Part shown: positions 12,347-23,839 of the stretch, piece by piece
How positions within the stretch are numbered: position 1 is the stretch's first letter
Layout: each line of letters begins with the position of its first letter
NCBI GenBank assembly: GCA_022575985.1
Contig: JAKSXM010000231.1
Span: forward strand, 4,156,501-4,220,500
Reading direction: 5' to 3'
Length of the DNA stretch: 64,000 bases
Origin: Anagrus nilaparvatae
Lineage: Eukaryota; Arthropoda; Insecta; Hymenoptera; Mymaridae
Made by a program: the position numbers and the translations under genes
Notes under the pieces: model-generated
Seen by the model: only the letters and a program-made list of their open reading frames with translations
Told to the model about the DNA's origin: nothing
The model's database searches: none

Positions 12347-13259
12347 TTTTGTTTTTTTGCCCTAGTAGCTGTATTTTTTTTTCCCTAGACATCTGAAATG
12401 ATTAAGATGTAATTTGATTATTACGGCCTAATGTGGTTTTACGCGTGCAACTATACACTATCCGTGAACAGCTTTGCAAAACTCTTTTTTTAACGTAATA
12501 GAATAGAACAAATCTCATGTAAATTGACGGTAAACTGCGATTTGGGGCATTCTTTATTTATGGACAAGGGCCGTATAAAATTTTTCTGCGAAAGTAGCGA
12601 GAAATTTCAAAATTAGTCTTATAATTCTATAAGTATATCGAGAAATGAAATTACAAAAACCTTGTTTATCGATACTATTAACTTTTTCCCGAGTCTAAGA
12701 GAAAAAATTTTTTAAACGTAGCAGCTTTCCATAAGAGTAAGAGAGTATGCGAAGGATTTAAAAAAATAATTGGGTGATAACATAAAATTCTAAAGAGTCA
12801 TTAGATTTTTGATTGATTCGGCAAAATGTATGGCGTGGAACTCTTGCCCAGTCCACTGCTATGTACACCTCGCATCCTTGGTTTCACCGCAAATCTCGAC
12901 GCAGAAAAAAGATAATTTTATCTAGTGTATTGACAGCCTAGGCCAAAATTACATTTCTATATATTTTAAATAGGTTCATAATCATAAAATAAAATTTTAT
13001 CATCCGATTTAGAAAGGGCCTTAAGTTTTAAATCATCTGCAATCATTTAAAAAAAAAAAAAAAATTCACCTGCCACAAGCTAAATATTTCTGCTTGCAGC
13101 AAACAATTTTTTTTCTTCAGTATTCTATGTTACGCATATATTATGTAAACTAATATTTGATACATAAATGTACTCACCTTTTAAATTTTTATGTAATTCG
13201 TGTATAATCACAATACAGTACACAATGAAATTAACAACTCGTACTTAAAATATTGACAG
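12347..13259. other. Intergenic AT-rich sequence
   Basis: Nothing recognisable. A slightly less AT-rich patch near 12820-12915 has no open frame of note. Confidence 0.45.
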
Positions 13260-13695
13260 TTTTGATAACTAATTAACTTAAAATATTTGTAACAAATTTT
13301 ATCTTTCTTTGTTGAAAAATCTCTAAACGCACTTATTTCAGATTTTTGATTGCTATGAAAAATTTTTCATTCAGTTTATTAATAAAATAAGTTTATCAAT
13401 AAAAAATGAAGAATATGATTTATACGAATAAAAAATTTTGTTAATTTTTATCACTGATTTACACTAAACTTTGATCATTTTTATAACTGTTTAAAACAAG
13501 ATATTTGTAATTTTATAGCCAATAAATTTTATTTGTCTTTGTTTAAAAAGATGCAAAAGCACTTACTTTGAGCGCAATAAAGAATAAAATTGTGAATTAA
13601 TTTTATTCTAAAATATCAATAAAAAATGAAGTATCTGATTTAGACGAATAAAAAATTTGGATAATTTTAATCATTGATTCACACTAAGTGATAAT
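13260..13695 (+). repeat. Diverged tandem duplication, ~235-bp unit
   Basis: Two adjacent blocks share 'atcaataaaaaatgaag.at.tgattta.acgaataaaaaatttg', 'atttgtaa...ttttat.tttctttgtt' and 'gattcacactaa' in the same order. Copies are clearly diverged. No coding potential. Confidence 0.55.
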
Positions 13696-13899
13696 TTTTA
13701 TTAATGATTCATTGCTGAAATATAGTTCACAATCACAGAAAAAAAACTTTTTGTTGGTTTTAATTTGGCGCCCTCTATCATATCCGTCTGTTACTATACA
13801 ATCAAGAAGACGGAAGTCGTTCCTGCTACCGCACACACATTCGAGACTTTGTAGTATACAGACGTAAACTCTCAAGTGCTTCTCGCTCATTAAAATTTG

Positions 13900-15276
13900 T
13901 TTGATAAATTGACATATATTATATTGCTTTATAATTAGTAGTGTAATAATTAGATGTGGTTAAATATATATTAGATTAGAATAAATATTAATTAACTATA
14001 CAAATAAAGTGTTATATATTCATTTAATAAAACCTGTCTAAATTAATAAACCTTCACTTTTAAAAAAATTTAATTTTGTATAGAAATTTCACAGAAGAAA
14101 CTCATAAATAATATAAAAAATATTTCAATTTTATAAAACTTTCTTTTTTTTTTGTTGAATACAAAGCAAAATCTTACACTATAAAAATTAGACGTTACAC
14201 TTTTAAAAGTTTTGAGAGGTTTTATTGACAAAGCGCTATACACTAAATTCCAGTAACTGAATTCGGTCCAAAAAGTCTTGTGTAAAGTGACTGGTTAAAA
14301 TTATACTGAGGTGACAACGGAATGCAAGCTATCAGCAAGTTAAGTTACATAATGAAAAATCTATTTGACTCTTAAATATTTAATACCTACTATTTACTTC
14401 AATTTCAAAAAATTAGAGAACCACACCTACCTCTATTGTTTCAGTTATCTGTAGTATCCAATGAAAAAACTTAATTTATCAGGTAGGTATAGAAAATAAA
14501 AAATTATTACTTACACTGAAGAAGGGGTATTTGCTTATACTTATAGCAAAGTTTTAATTACTTAAAAAAAATTTTTTATGTCTTAACGAAAATTTTTTCT
14601 ACCTACCAGCTAAAAACATAGAATAAAATATTATTCAGTTAAAAGTTTTATTTACTTTTTTTTTGTTTTTTTTACTATTTACTTTTCATCAAAAAAAAAA
14701 AATGTTTTGTAATTTAAAAAATTTTATTTTTAAACATTAAATTTAATTATTTAAAAAAAAAAGTATTAATATTTTTTTAGAAATGAGTCACAAATAAAAT
14801 TTAAAAAAAACTTTTCAAGGTTACACTTTGTAAAAAAATTAAATTAAATTTTAATTTAATATTACATTATTGCAATAAAATAAACTTTTGTTTAATCAAA
14901 TAAACTAGTAAAAAAAAAAAAAAAATTTAGTTATCCCATTGAGAAATTTCACAAAGGTATAATTTTAACGAAAATATCAAAATTTCATGGGTGATCTGAT
15001 ATTTTTAATTTAAAAATTTGAATTTTATTAAAAAAAATTTTTTTTTCTATTTATTTCGAATGGTCTTTATGAATTTTTAATACAGATGAATGACTTGATA
15101 AAATCTAGTAAATGACCATTCGTTAGTGATTATCCTTACGAGTGATCTAATAAAAATAAAAAGTTTTTCCTAAAAATTAAATACTCTGCTTAAAATTTCA
15201 AATAATAATTTTATTAATGTTTACTTATGCATATGTTACACCCCATTTGTGAAATTGACCAATTCACGAACTGGTC
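13900..15276. other. Intergenic AT-rich sequence
   Basis: Poly(A) and poly(T) runs and A/T low complexity. No gene or element seen. Confidence 0.5.
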
Positions 15277-16324
15277 TAAAACGCTAGACAGTAATTGTCC
15301 AGAATTCCATTTCGCGTTTCCTACAGTTACGTCATGCCAAGATGTAGACTTTCCTGCAAATTTAAAATTTACCCAAGGCGCCAGTCACGTCCCGATTCGT
15401 GACAAGGTTTTTAGAAACCTCTTTTGGGCATAACGCAACCAAAATAGTGACGCGGCCAAAATCCGACTAGCACAGCTCGTAAATACGACAGAAGAGATGG
15501 GGGAACTCATAAGTTTAACGTCGGAGTTCCTAATTTTCCAAAACAAAATAATTAATTAACTTAAAAATCCTTATAAACTACAAAAATTTACTAATTTTTA
15601 TGTTTAAAATAACGATAAATCCAAAATTTCCTACATTTTATGATACTAAATTTGAATAGAAAATGTCTTATTTTATTTAATTAACGATAAACCAAAATTA
15701 ATATTTTGTGACTATAAGTTTTAATTAACGAGAATATAAAATGTTTTTCTTTTATTTAAATATCAATAAACCAAAATTTATATTTTATGACAATAATTTT
15801 TATTAACGAGAGTGTAAAATTGTTTTATTTGTTATCGATAAACCACGATTTCTACCATTTGTTTAAGTAATTAATTGAAATTTTAATATTTTATTCGATA
15901 ATCCTTAATAAAATAAATCCGTACTCAAATCATTCTAATTTAAGGTTATTTAAATGGCAGAGAGTGCAGTTATAGAAAATTTACAAATTAATACTAAAAA
16001 TTTCAAGAAAATGCATGTTTATATAATATAATAATAATTTAACGATATTCCATAATTTTATTTTCATTTTATTCCAAAGTTTTCATTTTTACTAATTTTA
16101 AGTCGCGGCGCGCTATTTTAGTTAAAATAGCAACAAATTTTACTTATATTTTATTTTATGCCGCTGGGGTTAATTTTGAGGCTAATTTAACGGTAAACCA
16201 TGTTTTCGGCCACTAGGGGTCGCCTAAAGCTGATCTGGACAAAATTAATTATGAACTATAATTTTAATTTCGTTTTGTGACAATTATCGCCATTGCCTAA
16301 CTTAACTTAATGGAATTCCATCTA
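15277..16324 (-). repeat. LTR of gypsy-type element (3' LTR in element orientation)
   Basis: About 1.05 kb repeated in direct orientation at 24991-26040. Both copies run from taaaacgctagacagtaatt to attccatctaa. Point differences and small indels are scattered along the two copies, so the insertion is not recent. The element reads on the minus strand because the primer-binding site abuts the other copy. No matching target duplication is seen outside the two LTRs. Confidence 0.85.
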
Positions 16325-17212
16325 ATTCCATCCTTGGATATACAACCTAGCTTGAATGCTGTACCCTTTCGTCCAATCACCCCGTGGTCAAATGTTGATA
16401 CGAAAGGCCCTAAAGAGTTTGACTCGCGTCGCCCCCTCCACGGTTTTTTATTAATTAACAAGTGATACTTGACTTCGCAGCGCCTAGGGCCGATATCGGC
16501 TATACCTACTCCCGTATTAGCTGCTCCGAAGATTTCTAACCTAAACTATCCTAGAACCGTTTATTTCGTTCGTCGGAAGTCACACTTAAAATTGACTCTA
16601 AAACTAATCGAGGACCGGCCATTTTGTCCAGCGACAGTTACTATGAAAAACCCTTCCATTTTGTTCTTGACAGTTGCAAAATTCCAAAATTGACTCTAAA
16701 CATATCAAAGACCCTTCCATTTTGTCAATGATAGTTAAAAAACTTAAACCTATTCTTAAAATTGTTCAATAAAATCCAAAAAAATTATTTTAGCTTTTTA
16801 TTATCAATTCTTAAACCTAACCTAATCAATGTTACTCTAAAATTTGCTGCTTCTATTTCCAGCATCTGAAAGAAAATTTGGATTAAATAATATATGCGTT
16901 TTGAAACGCCGATATTCCAAATTTATACATTTATTTAAAGATTAAGAAAAATTTTATGTTTATTAACTAATATGCATAATATTTTATGCCGATAATCCAT
17001 TATTTATTTAACTAATCACAATGTAGATTTTTACATTATAAGAATAAAAAAAAATTTTAAATCAATATAGATTTATACAAATTTTAAGAACTAACTTAAT
17101 GTATAATTTTTACAAAATTATGCTAGATTTTTACCAAAAATTTATTTTTAGTCTTTGACAAAACAAAAAGATTTAAAAAAAAAATTTAAACTTTCACCAC
17201 CGCGATCGTTTT
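16325..17212. other. Non-coding interior of the LTR element next to the 3' LTR
   Basis: No open frame on the element strand. It holds short repeats of 'cccttccattttgt' near 16650-16720. A clear polypurine tract is not visible: only a weak purine run lies beside the LTR on the minus strand. Confidence 0.4.
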
Positions 17213-18683
17213 TTAATATTTTGGCCCGAAGTGATGATTACGGTAACGTCTCTCAGCTTCCCGTTCTTCTTGAGTTAGTCTAATTCTTCTTGCTATGTTG
17301 CGGCCTTTAGTTATTATATAGGGTCCTGCCCTATGGTAATCGTCTGCGCAACGTGGACACGTGCGTTTAGTCACATTTTTGAGCCCGCAGTTCTGTCCTC
17401 TGCAGAAAACGTTCTTAAATTTGTCGTTAACTTTTAGTTGGCATTGAGGGTAAAGATGATTTTCTCCGCAGTTCCAACAGTGTCGGTAGGGTGCGTCCAC
17501 GTACACCATCCGGCCTCCTATCTTGTGCCATCCCACAAAGCTAGAAGGCGGAGCTAGGCGACGATGTCTGGGTCCGCCATAATTACGATAACTGTTGTTA
17601 ACTGGTAGTGGTCTAGTATTTGACGAAGAGGAAGTAATAGCCATTATTCCACTTTCATTTTGCGGCATGTCACTTGGAACTTGTCCGTGATGTTGTGGAG
17701 CTGGTATTGGCTGAGCTTGCTCGTGGTGTTGCGGAGCTGGTATTGGCTGAGCTTGCTTAATAAGTGGTGGTGCTTGTTGAGTCTGTGCTGTTGGTGGTGG
17801 TGCTTGTTGAGACTGTTGAATTGATGGTGGTGCTTGTTGTATTGGTAGTGGTGCTTGCTGCATTGGTGGTGGTGCTTGTTGTATTGGTAGTGGTGGTTGT
17901 TGAGTCTGTCGTATTGGTGGTGGTGGTAAAATCATCCCCGGCTGATATTGAGCTGGGGATATATGGTTTTGGTTGTTTTTTGTTTTTTTTGTTTTTTTAG
18001 CTGGCCACATATGATTTTCTAGTGGCTGATAATGTTGTTGTACTTGCACCATTCGGTAGCTCATCAATGATGTAGGTACATACGGTGGCGGTAGTATTGA
18101 TGGTACATATGGTGGTGCCACCATGAAACTTTGGTGAGTGACCGTCTGTAATCATATTTGTGGTGGAGGTTGGGGTGGCGGTGGTGTTATTGGTTCAGTG
18201 ATAGGTTCGTAGCTGTTCGGAACCTCAAGATTCATGACTTTTATCATCACCTCCTCACACAACACATAATAATCGTCTATTAACTGTATTTCATCCACAG
18301 CTTCGGAAACTTCGTTCTCTCCATCTGATAGATCAATTATCTCGGGCTCTGCTGTTATTACTTCGTGAACTTGATCGCTAGCCTCTTCTTCTGGTTGCTC
18401 ACCTATATCTTCATTCAGCTTCTGCTTCCGGTAACGATACGGTGTCGTCATCTTGTATGTCATTTTATTGAGGATTTTCTTCCTCCCTGTAAAAAACTGG
18501 ATCTCCTAAGTGTACGGGACGACCATCATCTTCTTCATTCAAGTCAATTTCGTTGATGCTCTGATCATCTTCGAGTACAATTTCCTCGACATTTCTACTT
18601 GCCGCTAGTATTTCGTCTTTAATGCCGCTGATATCGGCCTCCATTTCTACTACTGGGGAGTTTGGTCTTGTAAAAGTTTCCAT
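17213..18683 (-). pseudogene. Zinc-knuckle, proline-rich ORF downstream of pol (broken)
   Basis: Three minus-strand pieces: 18683-18465 (72 residues, acidic), 18463-18152 (103 residues, acidic with a proline-rich end) and 18124-17213 (303 residues). The second and third are in one frame, separated only by a TGA at 18154-18152 and nine codons. The first is one frame off. The large piece has a long P/Q-rich low-complexity stretch (repeats of QQAPPP and QAQPIPAPQHH), then zinc-binding clusters CWNCGENHLYPQC, CRGQNCG and CPRCADDYH, and a basic C-terminus. It lies between the integrase end and the 3' LTR, where env would sit. Nucleic-acid binding is likely from the knuckles. It resembles a gag-like nucleocapsid more than an envelope: no signal peptide or membrane span is seen. 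Confidence 0.55.
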
Positions 18684-18861
18684 TACCTAAAACCGATAAA
18701 CTTTGTATAACGATAATCCTAAAAATTTTAAAAAATTTATTTCATAAAAGAAAAGCGATATCTACATAGAGAGTAAGTGCACTAATTACTATAAGGGAAA
18801 ATATGCAAGCAAAAGCAAAAAAAAGTTTTATTTTTATCAAAATTATCAAAATTTCAATCTT

Positions 18862-19194
18862 TTATTCGTATAAATACTTACTCTTGTATGGCTTCAAATC
18901 CACCACTGGGACTTGTTTTTGTACTACTCCCTGTGAGTTCATTATGTTATAAACTAAGGGAAATATTACTTCGATAACCTGATAAGATCCTTTATATTCC
19001 TTTAGCAATTTAGCCGATACATTTTTAGCGGCTGATGATTTAGTATAATCGCGATAAAGTACCTTATCATTTAAATTATAGGTCATAGGTCGGTGATGAC
19101 TGTTGTAAAATCGCGACTGTCTTTGGTGGGCTGCTTCTAAATTTTCTACGATCCAGCCTCTAATAGCACTGAGTCGGAACATCCTCCGGGCCAT
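18862..19194 (-). pseudogene. Gypsy-type integrase, C-terminal part
   Basis: 110 residues on the minus strand in the orientation of the LTRs. The sequence begins in the helical region after the integrase core (ENLEAAHQRQSRFYN) and continues through the SH3-like C-terminal module (NDKVLYRD, then KLLKEYKGSYQV). It ends just after DLKPY. The catalytic core that should precede it is on the opposite strand, near 24003-24212, so the pol frame is broken here by an inversion whose left breakpoint is close to 19195. Confidence 0.75.
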
Positions 19195-19204
19195 TTACAT
19201 GCTG

Positions 19205-19870
19205 TAAATTTCCAAAGGTAAAAGAATTAGTATTTTGTAATAATTGCGGATTAACTGGCTTTAATAGAGAAAATTGCCCTGATTGTCAAGGAAACGGAGC
19301 ATAAAGGGTTTGCTCGAGACCGCAAATTCCTTGAATAAATTTCAAGTCTCTATAATTAATTTTGGAGTATCGTTAAATAGCAATTGGTTAAAATATGGAA
19401 TATCGAATGAATTAGAATACCGTAAATTGTGTATTTTTAATATAAATAATAATTATGAAAATTTAGATTTTAAAGTCTTTAGTTCGGATTCTTTACGTAG
19501 TTCTCTTAATAATAATATAATGTTGCTCAGAATTGGACTATCGTATAAAATAAAGAGAAATATAGGATTTTCTGTTGAAGAATTCATAACTCTTGACATA
19601 AACTCCGGAATATCGAATACAAAGTTAAGCCTGGATAATACGAGGTTTAATAAATTAGAATATAATTTATTAAGCCTTTACAATTTAAAAGAGGACTATA
19701 ATATTGAATCCGAAAACAACATTGAAATATCCATGTTGAAATACAGGGACGAATTCTTCGACGACGAAGAACCTGAAGAAACAGAAATTTTAGGTAACAT
19801 TACCGTTAGTAATATGCACAATTTACTATATCTAGATATATATGTAAATGGAGAACCAATCAAACTTTAG
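19205..19870 (+). pseudogene. Gag zinc knuckle and gag-pol linker
   Basis: At 19236-19286 the frame reads FCNNCGLTGFNRENCPDC, a zinc knuckle of the CX2CX4HX4C type with F in place of H. It meets a TAA a few codons later. An overlapping frame, 19283-19870, is open for 195 residues: an asparagine-rich linker with an acidic end (FFDDEEPEETE) leading to the protease. The switch of frame at the protease (near 19855-19867) and the one after the knuckle are either decay or remnants of frameshifting; I cannot tell. The N-terminal gag (matrix/capsid) is missing: the 24213-24970 leader has no open frame for it. Confidence 0.55.
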
Positions 19871-20289
19871 TAGACAGTGGAGCATCCACAACTTTCATTG
19901 GAGCTCCTCTTCGTGAAAAACTGCCAAACTTAGGAATACCGATAAAACAAGGGAAACCTATTAATGTAATTTTCCCTCTAGGAATTACAGAACGTTTTAG
20001 AGAATTAGTAAATTTACACGTTGAATTTAAAGGATATCGCCAAAAAATAAAAACTCGAGTCATCCCTTATGTGAAAGACGATTATATTTTAGGCCTTGAC
20101 GCTCTGCGAATATTCGGAATAAAAATAGATTTTTTGAAATTAAAATGGTCTTTTGCCACCAATCCGTTATTAGAATATGACTTTGAAACTGAAGATCAGG
20201 TTAACATTAACTTCGACTCTTTGAATGGTCTAAAAGAACTTGATTTAAAAGAAAGAGAGCGATTAGAACAATTTTTAAAGAAAAGCTAA
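19860..20289 (+). pseudogene. Retropepsin-type protease of the gypsy element
   Basis: The frame reads TLVDSGASTTFIGAPL at the active site (DSGA triad), a flap-like region, then DYILGLDALR, the ILG(L)D motif conserved near the end of retroelement proteases. It continues to a stop at 20289. The start is entered by a frame change from the preceding linker. The sequence after the stop continues toward RT in other frames, so pol is no longer continuous. Confidence 0.65.
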
Positions 20290-21059
20290 CCCCTTAAGCT
20301 AAAAAGCCAGGGAAAACGCATTTAGTTGAACATCATGCCCTCCCACATCTATATGTGGGAGGGCACCCAGCGATAAAACAAAAAAATTACCCAGTCACTA
20401 AAGCTGTCGAGGAAGCGTTACATAAAGAGGTCGATAAGATGTTACAAGACGGGATTATCGAACCATCTAACAGTGAATGGTCTTTACCTATTGTTATGGT
20501 TAAAATAAATGGTAAATATCGTTTTTGTTTGGATTTTTGTAAAGTTAATAGCGTTTCTAAGAAGGACGCATACCCAGTACCCTTTATGAACGTTTTACTA
20601 GACAGATTACGGTCGGCAAAGTATATTTCGACAATAAATTTAAATACATCGTTTCACCAACTTGGACTTACCGAAGCTAGTAATGAAATTACAGCTTTTA
20701 CTGTACAGGGCAAAGGGTTATTTCAATTCAAACGTATGCCCTTTGGTTTTTGTAACAGTCCTGCATCTTTTCAAAGGCTTATCGACAAAATAAGCGGTCC
20801 AGAAATGGCACCACACGCTTTCGCGGAATGCGGTGAGTTCCCCGCCGTTGACATCCCCCCCCCGTACATTTCCTCCCGGTTACTTTTTCCCCCTGGTATA
20901 TTTCCCCCCGGACATTTACCCCAGAGGATTTTTCACCCGTGGATAATTACCTCTGACGACTATTTCCCCCCGGATATTTACCCCCTAACAATTCCCCCCC
21001 CCTAACGTTTAGGTTATTCTAGGAGTAGGTACGAATACAGCATTTGAAGGTAGGTTATT

Positions 21060-21250
21060 AATGATTTCCTTAGTGGGGGCATCGCCCCCGTACCCCCACG
21101 GGGGGCTTAGCCCCCTCGACCCCCAAAGTGTAGCTTATTCTAGGGAGTACAGCATTTGGGGGTAGGTTATTATTAATGTTTTCCTTAGTAGGTGCTTCGC
21201 CCCCATACCCCCACGAGGGGCTTTGCCCCCTTGACCCCCAAATTATCCTT
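21060..21250 (+). repeat. Two tandem GC-rich copies (~113 bp each)
   Basis: Two copies of gggggcatcgcccccgtacc followed by cccacggggggcttagcccc and ctcgacccccaaa, separated by 'tagcttattctaggg...ttaggttatta'. Each contains several G5/C5 inverted pairs that could fold. It lies inside the MULE element and is the most GC-rich sequence in the window. Confidence 0.7.
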
Positions 21251-21399
21251 AACATACTAACTACAATCATACAAAGTAATCATATAAAGTAATTTATTAT
21301 TATTCTATAATTTTTAACTTTATAAATTTGCATTAATTTAACTTCAAATTTTTTATATCAAATTTAACTTTTTTTTTTTAATTAAAGTATTAATTTCAG

Positions 21400-22431
21400 T
21401 TACATTTTTGCATTAAACAATAAAACAGTTGTAAATATTATTATATCTTTTTCTTCTGTAGCATGCGAAAAAAATTGGTCTCCTTTTATTGTTAATTTTA
21501 GCTGCTCAGGGATCTGAATGTCCTCTCTTCTGGCTGGTAAGGGATCAATATGTGCTGCTTTACGTTGTACAGCTCGTGCTGCATGACTTATGTTTTGTTT
21601 TTTTAGTGATATTGCTTGTACCGGTTTTGGAGTCTTGACAACATAACGCCTTACAACGTTGGTAACAGGTTCTGATGTTTTTTACACTTTCTTATTAATT
21701 TTATTATTAAGTTTCCGTGCCTCAATATCGTTTGGATTTGCGCGATGGTTATGTTGCTTCAATGACATTTCCATAACATTGCCTATTAGGATTTATAAGT
21801 AATTAGTATTTCATTTATAACGTCTTTAAGTTTTTTATTGCTATTACTTTAACTTTGAATAAATTTATTAAGAGAATAAATAATAAATTAGAATTGAATT
21901 ATTGTATAAAGAAAAATTAAAATATAAAGAAAATAAATAAAGAACATAAATTATACATTAATAATAATAAATAGCATATGTAAACAAAATAATAATATAA
22001 TAAATAATTTTATAATAAATGACAATAATGTTCACTTTTAATAATTTAACGAAAAATTAATCATTAATACTTATTTCCATAATTTTAAACTTTTAATAAA
22101 TTTTAATAAAATTTAATGTTTATTTTTAATAAATTATTCGTTAATATTAAAACATAAAAATTTTTTTATAAATTTAATAAAATATTTGAATATCTATTAT
22201 ACAGAATATTATAATTTGAATAATTATTATACATTACTTATTTACTTTTTACATCAACTTACCATTATTTTCTTTAATGTCAGTTCGGCACCATACTGGA
22301 CATTTTCTGGATTTCGGCTCATTACAATTCCAAACAAAACAACTTTTGGTAGGTTTCTTAAACGCATACAAATATCCATCATATACTAAAATATTTTTAT
22401 TCTTCGTACTTTTAACAAATTCCAACACCAT
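21400..22431 (-). pseudogene. FLYWCH zinc finger plus truncated MULE transposase
   Basis: Exon 1 (22431-22263): ATG, 56 codons plus one base, then GTAAGT. It carries a clean FLYWCH domain start: LVYDGYLYAF, FVWNCNE, KCPVWC. Exon 2 starts at 21782 after AATAG, in matching phase, and supplies the closing histidines in KQHNHRANP. It meets TAA at 21684-21682, but the frame stays open beyond it through AARAVQRKAAHIDPLP and ATEEKDIII, the segment that precedes the first catalytic aspartate in insect MULEs. It then ends near 21400. The DDE core is absent, so this element would need transposase from elsewhere. A FLYWCH domain binds DNA or protein in transposases and domesticated derivatives. Confidence 0.7.
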
Positions 22432-23410
22432 TTTTAAAATTATTTATTTTGAATTTCAAATGAAACTAACATTGTTGCTAACACAAGATAACAGAGAGAA
22501 TTGAATTTAATGTGTAATAAAATATTATTTACCAAAACTTGTGATTATAGAATTTATTCATAGATAAATATTTTAAAAGTTATAAGAATAAGTATTAGAT
22601 AAGAATATAATAATAATAATATAATAATACTAATACATTCTTTTAAATTATTTTTACATAAATATTGGTACCCATGTAAAAAAGTACGTTAGTTTAATAA
22701 TAATTAATTTTTTTTCTTTACTATTAGTATTATTTTTTAAAATTTATTAATTTTTATAAGCAGGGGGGAAAAATCTTCGGGTGGAAAAGTTCGGGGGTGA
22801 AAAGTACTCGGGGGCAACTATCCGGGGGGGAAAAGCCATCGGGAGGAAATGTCCGGTGGGGAAGTGTATCAGGGGGGAAAAGTAAACGGGGGGAAATGTC
22901 CACGGGGGGAACTCACCGCTTACCGTTTTCGCATACATAGATGATATAATTATGATATCTGAAAGTTTTAAAGAGCATCTATTTTGGTTAGGATTGGTTC
23001 TTGATAAATTAAAAGCAGCCGGACTAACTATTAACGCGGAAAAATCTTTCTTTTGTGTACCAGAAGTTAAATATCTAGGATACTTAGTTAATCGATCAGG
23101 ACTACAAGCAGATCCTGAAAAAGTAGCACCAATAAGAGATTACCCTGCCCCTAGAACAGTGAGACAAATAAGACGATTTCTAGGAATAGCATCGTGGTAT
23201 CGTAGATTCATACCAAATTTTGCAACTATTATCGCTCCAATAAGTAAATTATTAAAGAAATTACAAAAACTAGTATGGGGTGAAGAACAGCAACTAGCTT
23301 TTGACACTATCAAAAATTACTTAGTATCACCCCCTATTTTAGCTAGACCAGACTTTTACCTTCCAGTCACTTTACAAACAGACGCAAGTAATGTAGAACT
23401 GGGAGCTGTA

Positions 23411-23824
23411 TAAACACAGGTACAGGAAGGGGAAGAACGAGTCATAGCTTATGCAAGTATGACTCTAACTGACCCAGAACGTAACTACTTTACTACGGAA
23501 TTCGAATGCTTAGCCGTTATTTGGGCTGTAGAAAAATTCAGGGTGTATTTAGAAGGCACCAGGTTTAACGTTATCACTGATCACAGCAGTTTAAAGTGGC
23601 TACATAATTTAAAAAACTCAGCTGGTAGATTAGCTAGGTGGGCTCTAAAACTTTTAGCTTACGATATAGAAATAGTACATGGTAAGGGTTCAGTGCATCA
23701 ACTGCCGGATGCTTTGTCGCGAATGTATGAAAAGGATAGCGAAACCATAGCTAATTTGGAAGAAATAGAAGCTAATAATGAATCGGATGTTTGGTATGAA
23801 AATAAATTAAAAGCATTTATTTGA
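23411..23824 (+). pseudogene. RNase H domain of the gypsy element
   Basis: After the stop at 23411-23413 the frame continues in register: RVIAYASMTL, NYFTTEFECLAVIWAVEKFR, then VITDHSSLKWL, and HGKGSVHQLPDALSR. These are the catalytic aspartate/glutamate regions and the closing DALSR of gypsy-type RNase H. It runs to TGA at 23822-23824. The following zinc-binding N-terminus of the integrase is missing, so a deletion joins this end directly to the integrase core. Confidence 0.8.
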
Positions 23825-23839
23825 CGAATTGATAATCAC

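Larger units (their letters stand above)
20824..22925. mobile_element. MULE-type element inserted in the RT gene
   Basis: 2102 bp with ends cggaatgcggtgagttcccc and the inverted ggggaactcaccgcttaccg. It is flanked by CTTTCG (20818-20823) and TTTTCG (22926-22931), a near-perfect 6-bp duplication. Removing it restores the RT sequence up to YIDD. Both subterminal zones are arrays of a ~15-bp motif like ttccccccggacatt (left 20835-21000, right 22760-22915). Inside are two tandem GC-rich copies and, on the minus strand, a FLYWCH exon and the start of a MULE transposase. MULEs usually make 8-9 bp duplications, so the 6-bp length leaves the superfamily call resting on the encoded protein. Confidence 0.75.
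20290..23410 (+). pseudogene. Gypsy-type reverse transcriptase, split by a MULE insertion
   Basis: The first part (20355-20823) has the standard gypsy run: GIIEPSNSEWS, YRFCLDF, then STINLN, and MPFGFCNSPASFQ. The second part (22932-23410) resumes with YIDD at 22934-22945, then INAEKSFFC, KYLGYLV, RRFLGIASWYRRFIPNF, and LQTDAS. Two defects are visible. The first catalytic aspartate (normally STIDLN) is N. The frame is cut by the 2.1 kb element inserted just before YIDD. An additional TAA ends the RNase H entry at 23411-23413. It cannot make an active enzyme. Confidence 0.85.

Noticed and set aside
13684..13890. Minus-strand open frame of 68 residues starting with ATG
   Set aside because: No motif, overlaps the edge of a tandem repeat, and no splice context that extends it.
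17764..18000. Plus-strand valine/leucine-rich open frame
   Set aside because: It is the antisense of the proline/glutamine repeats of the minus-strand zinc-knuckle ORF, which gives an artificial V/L-rich frame.
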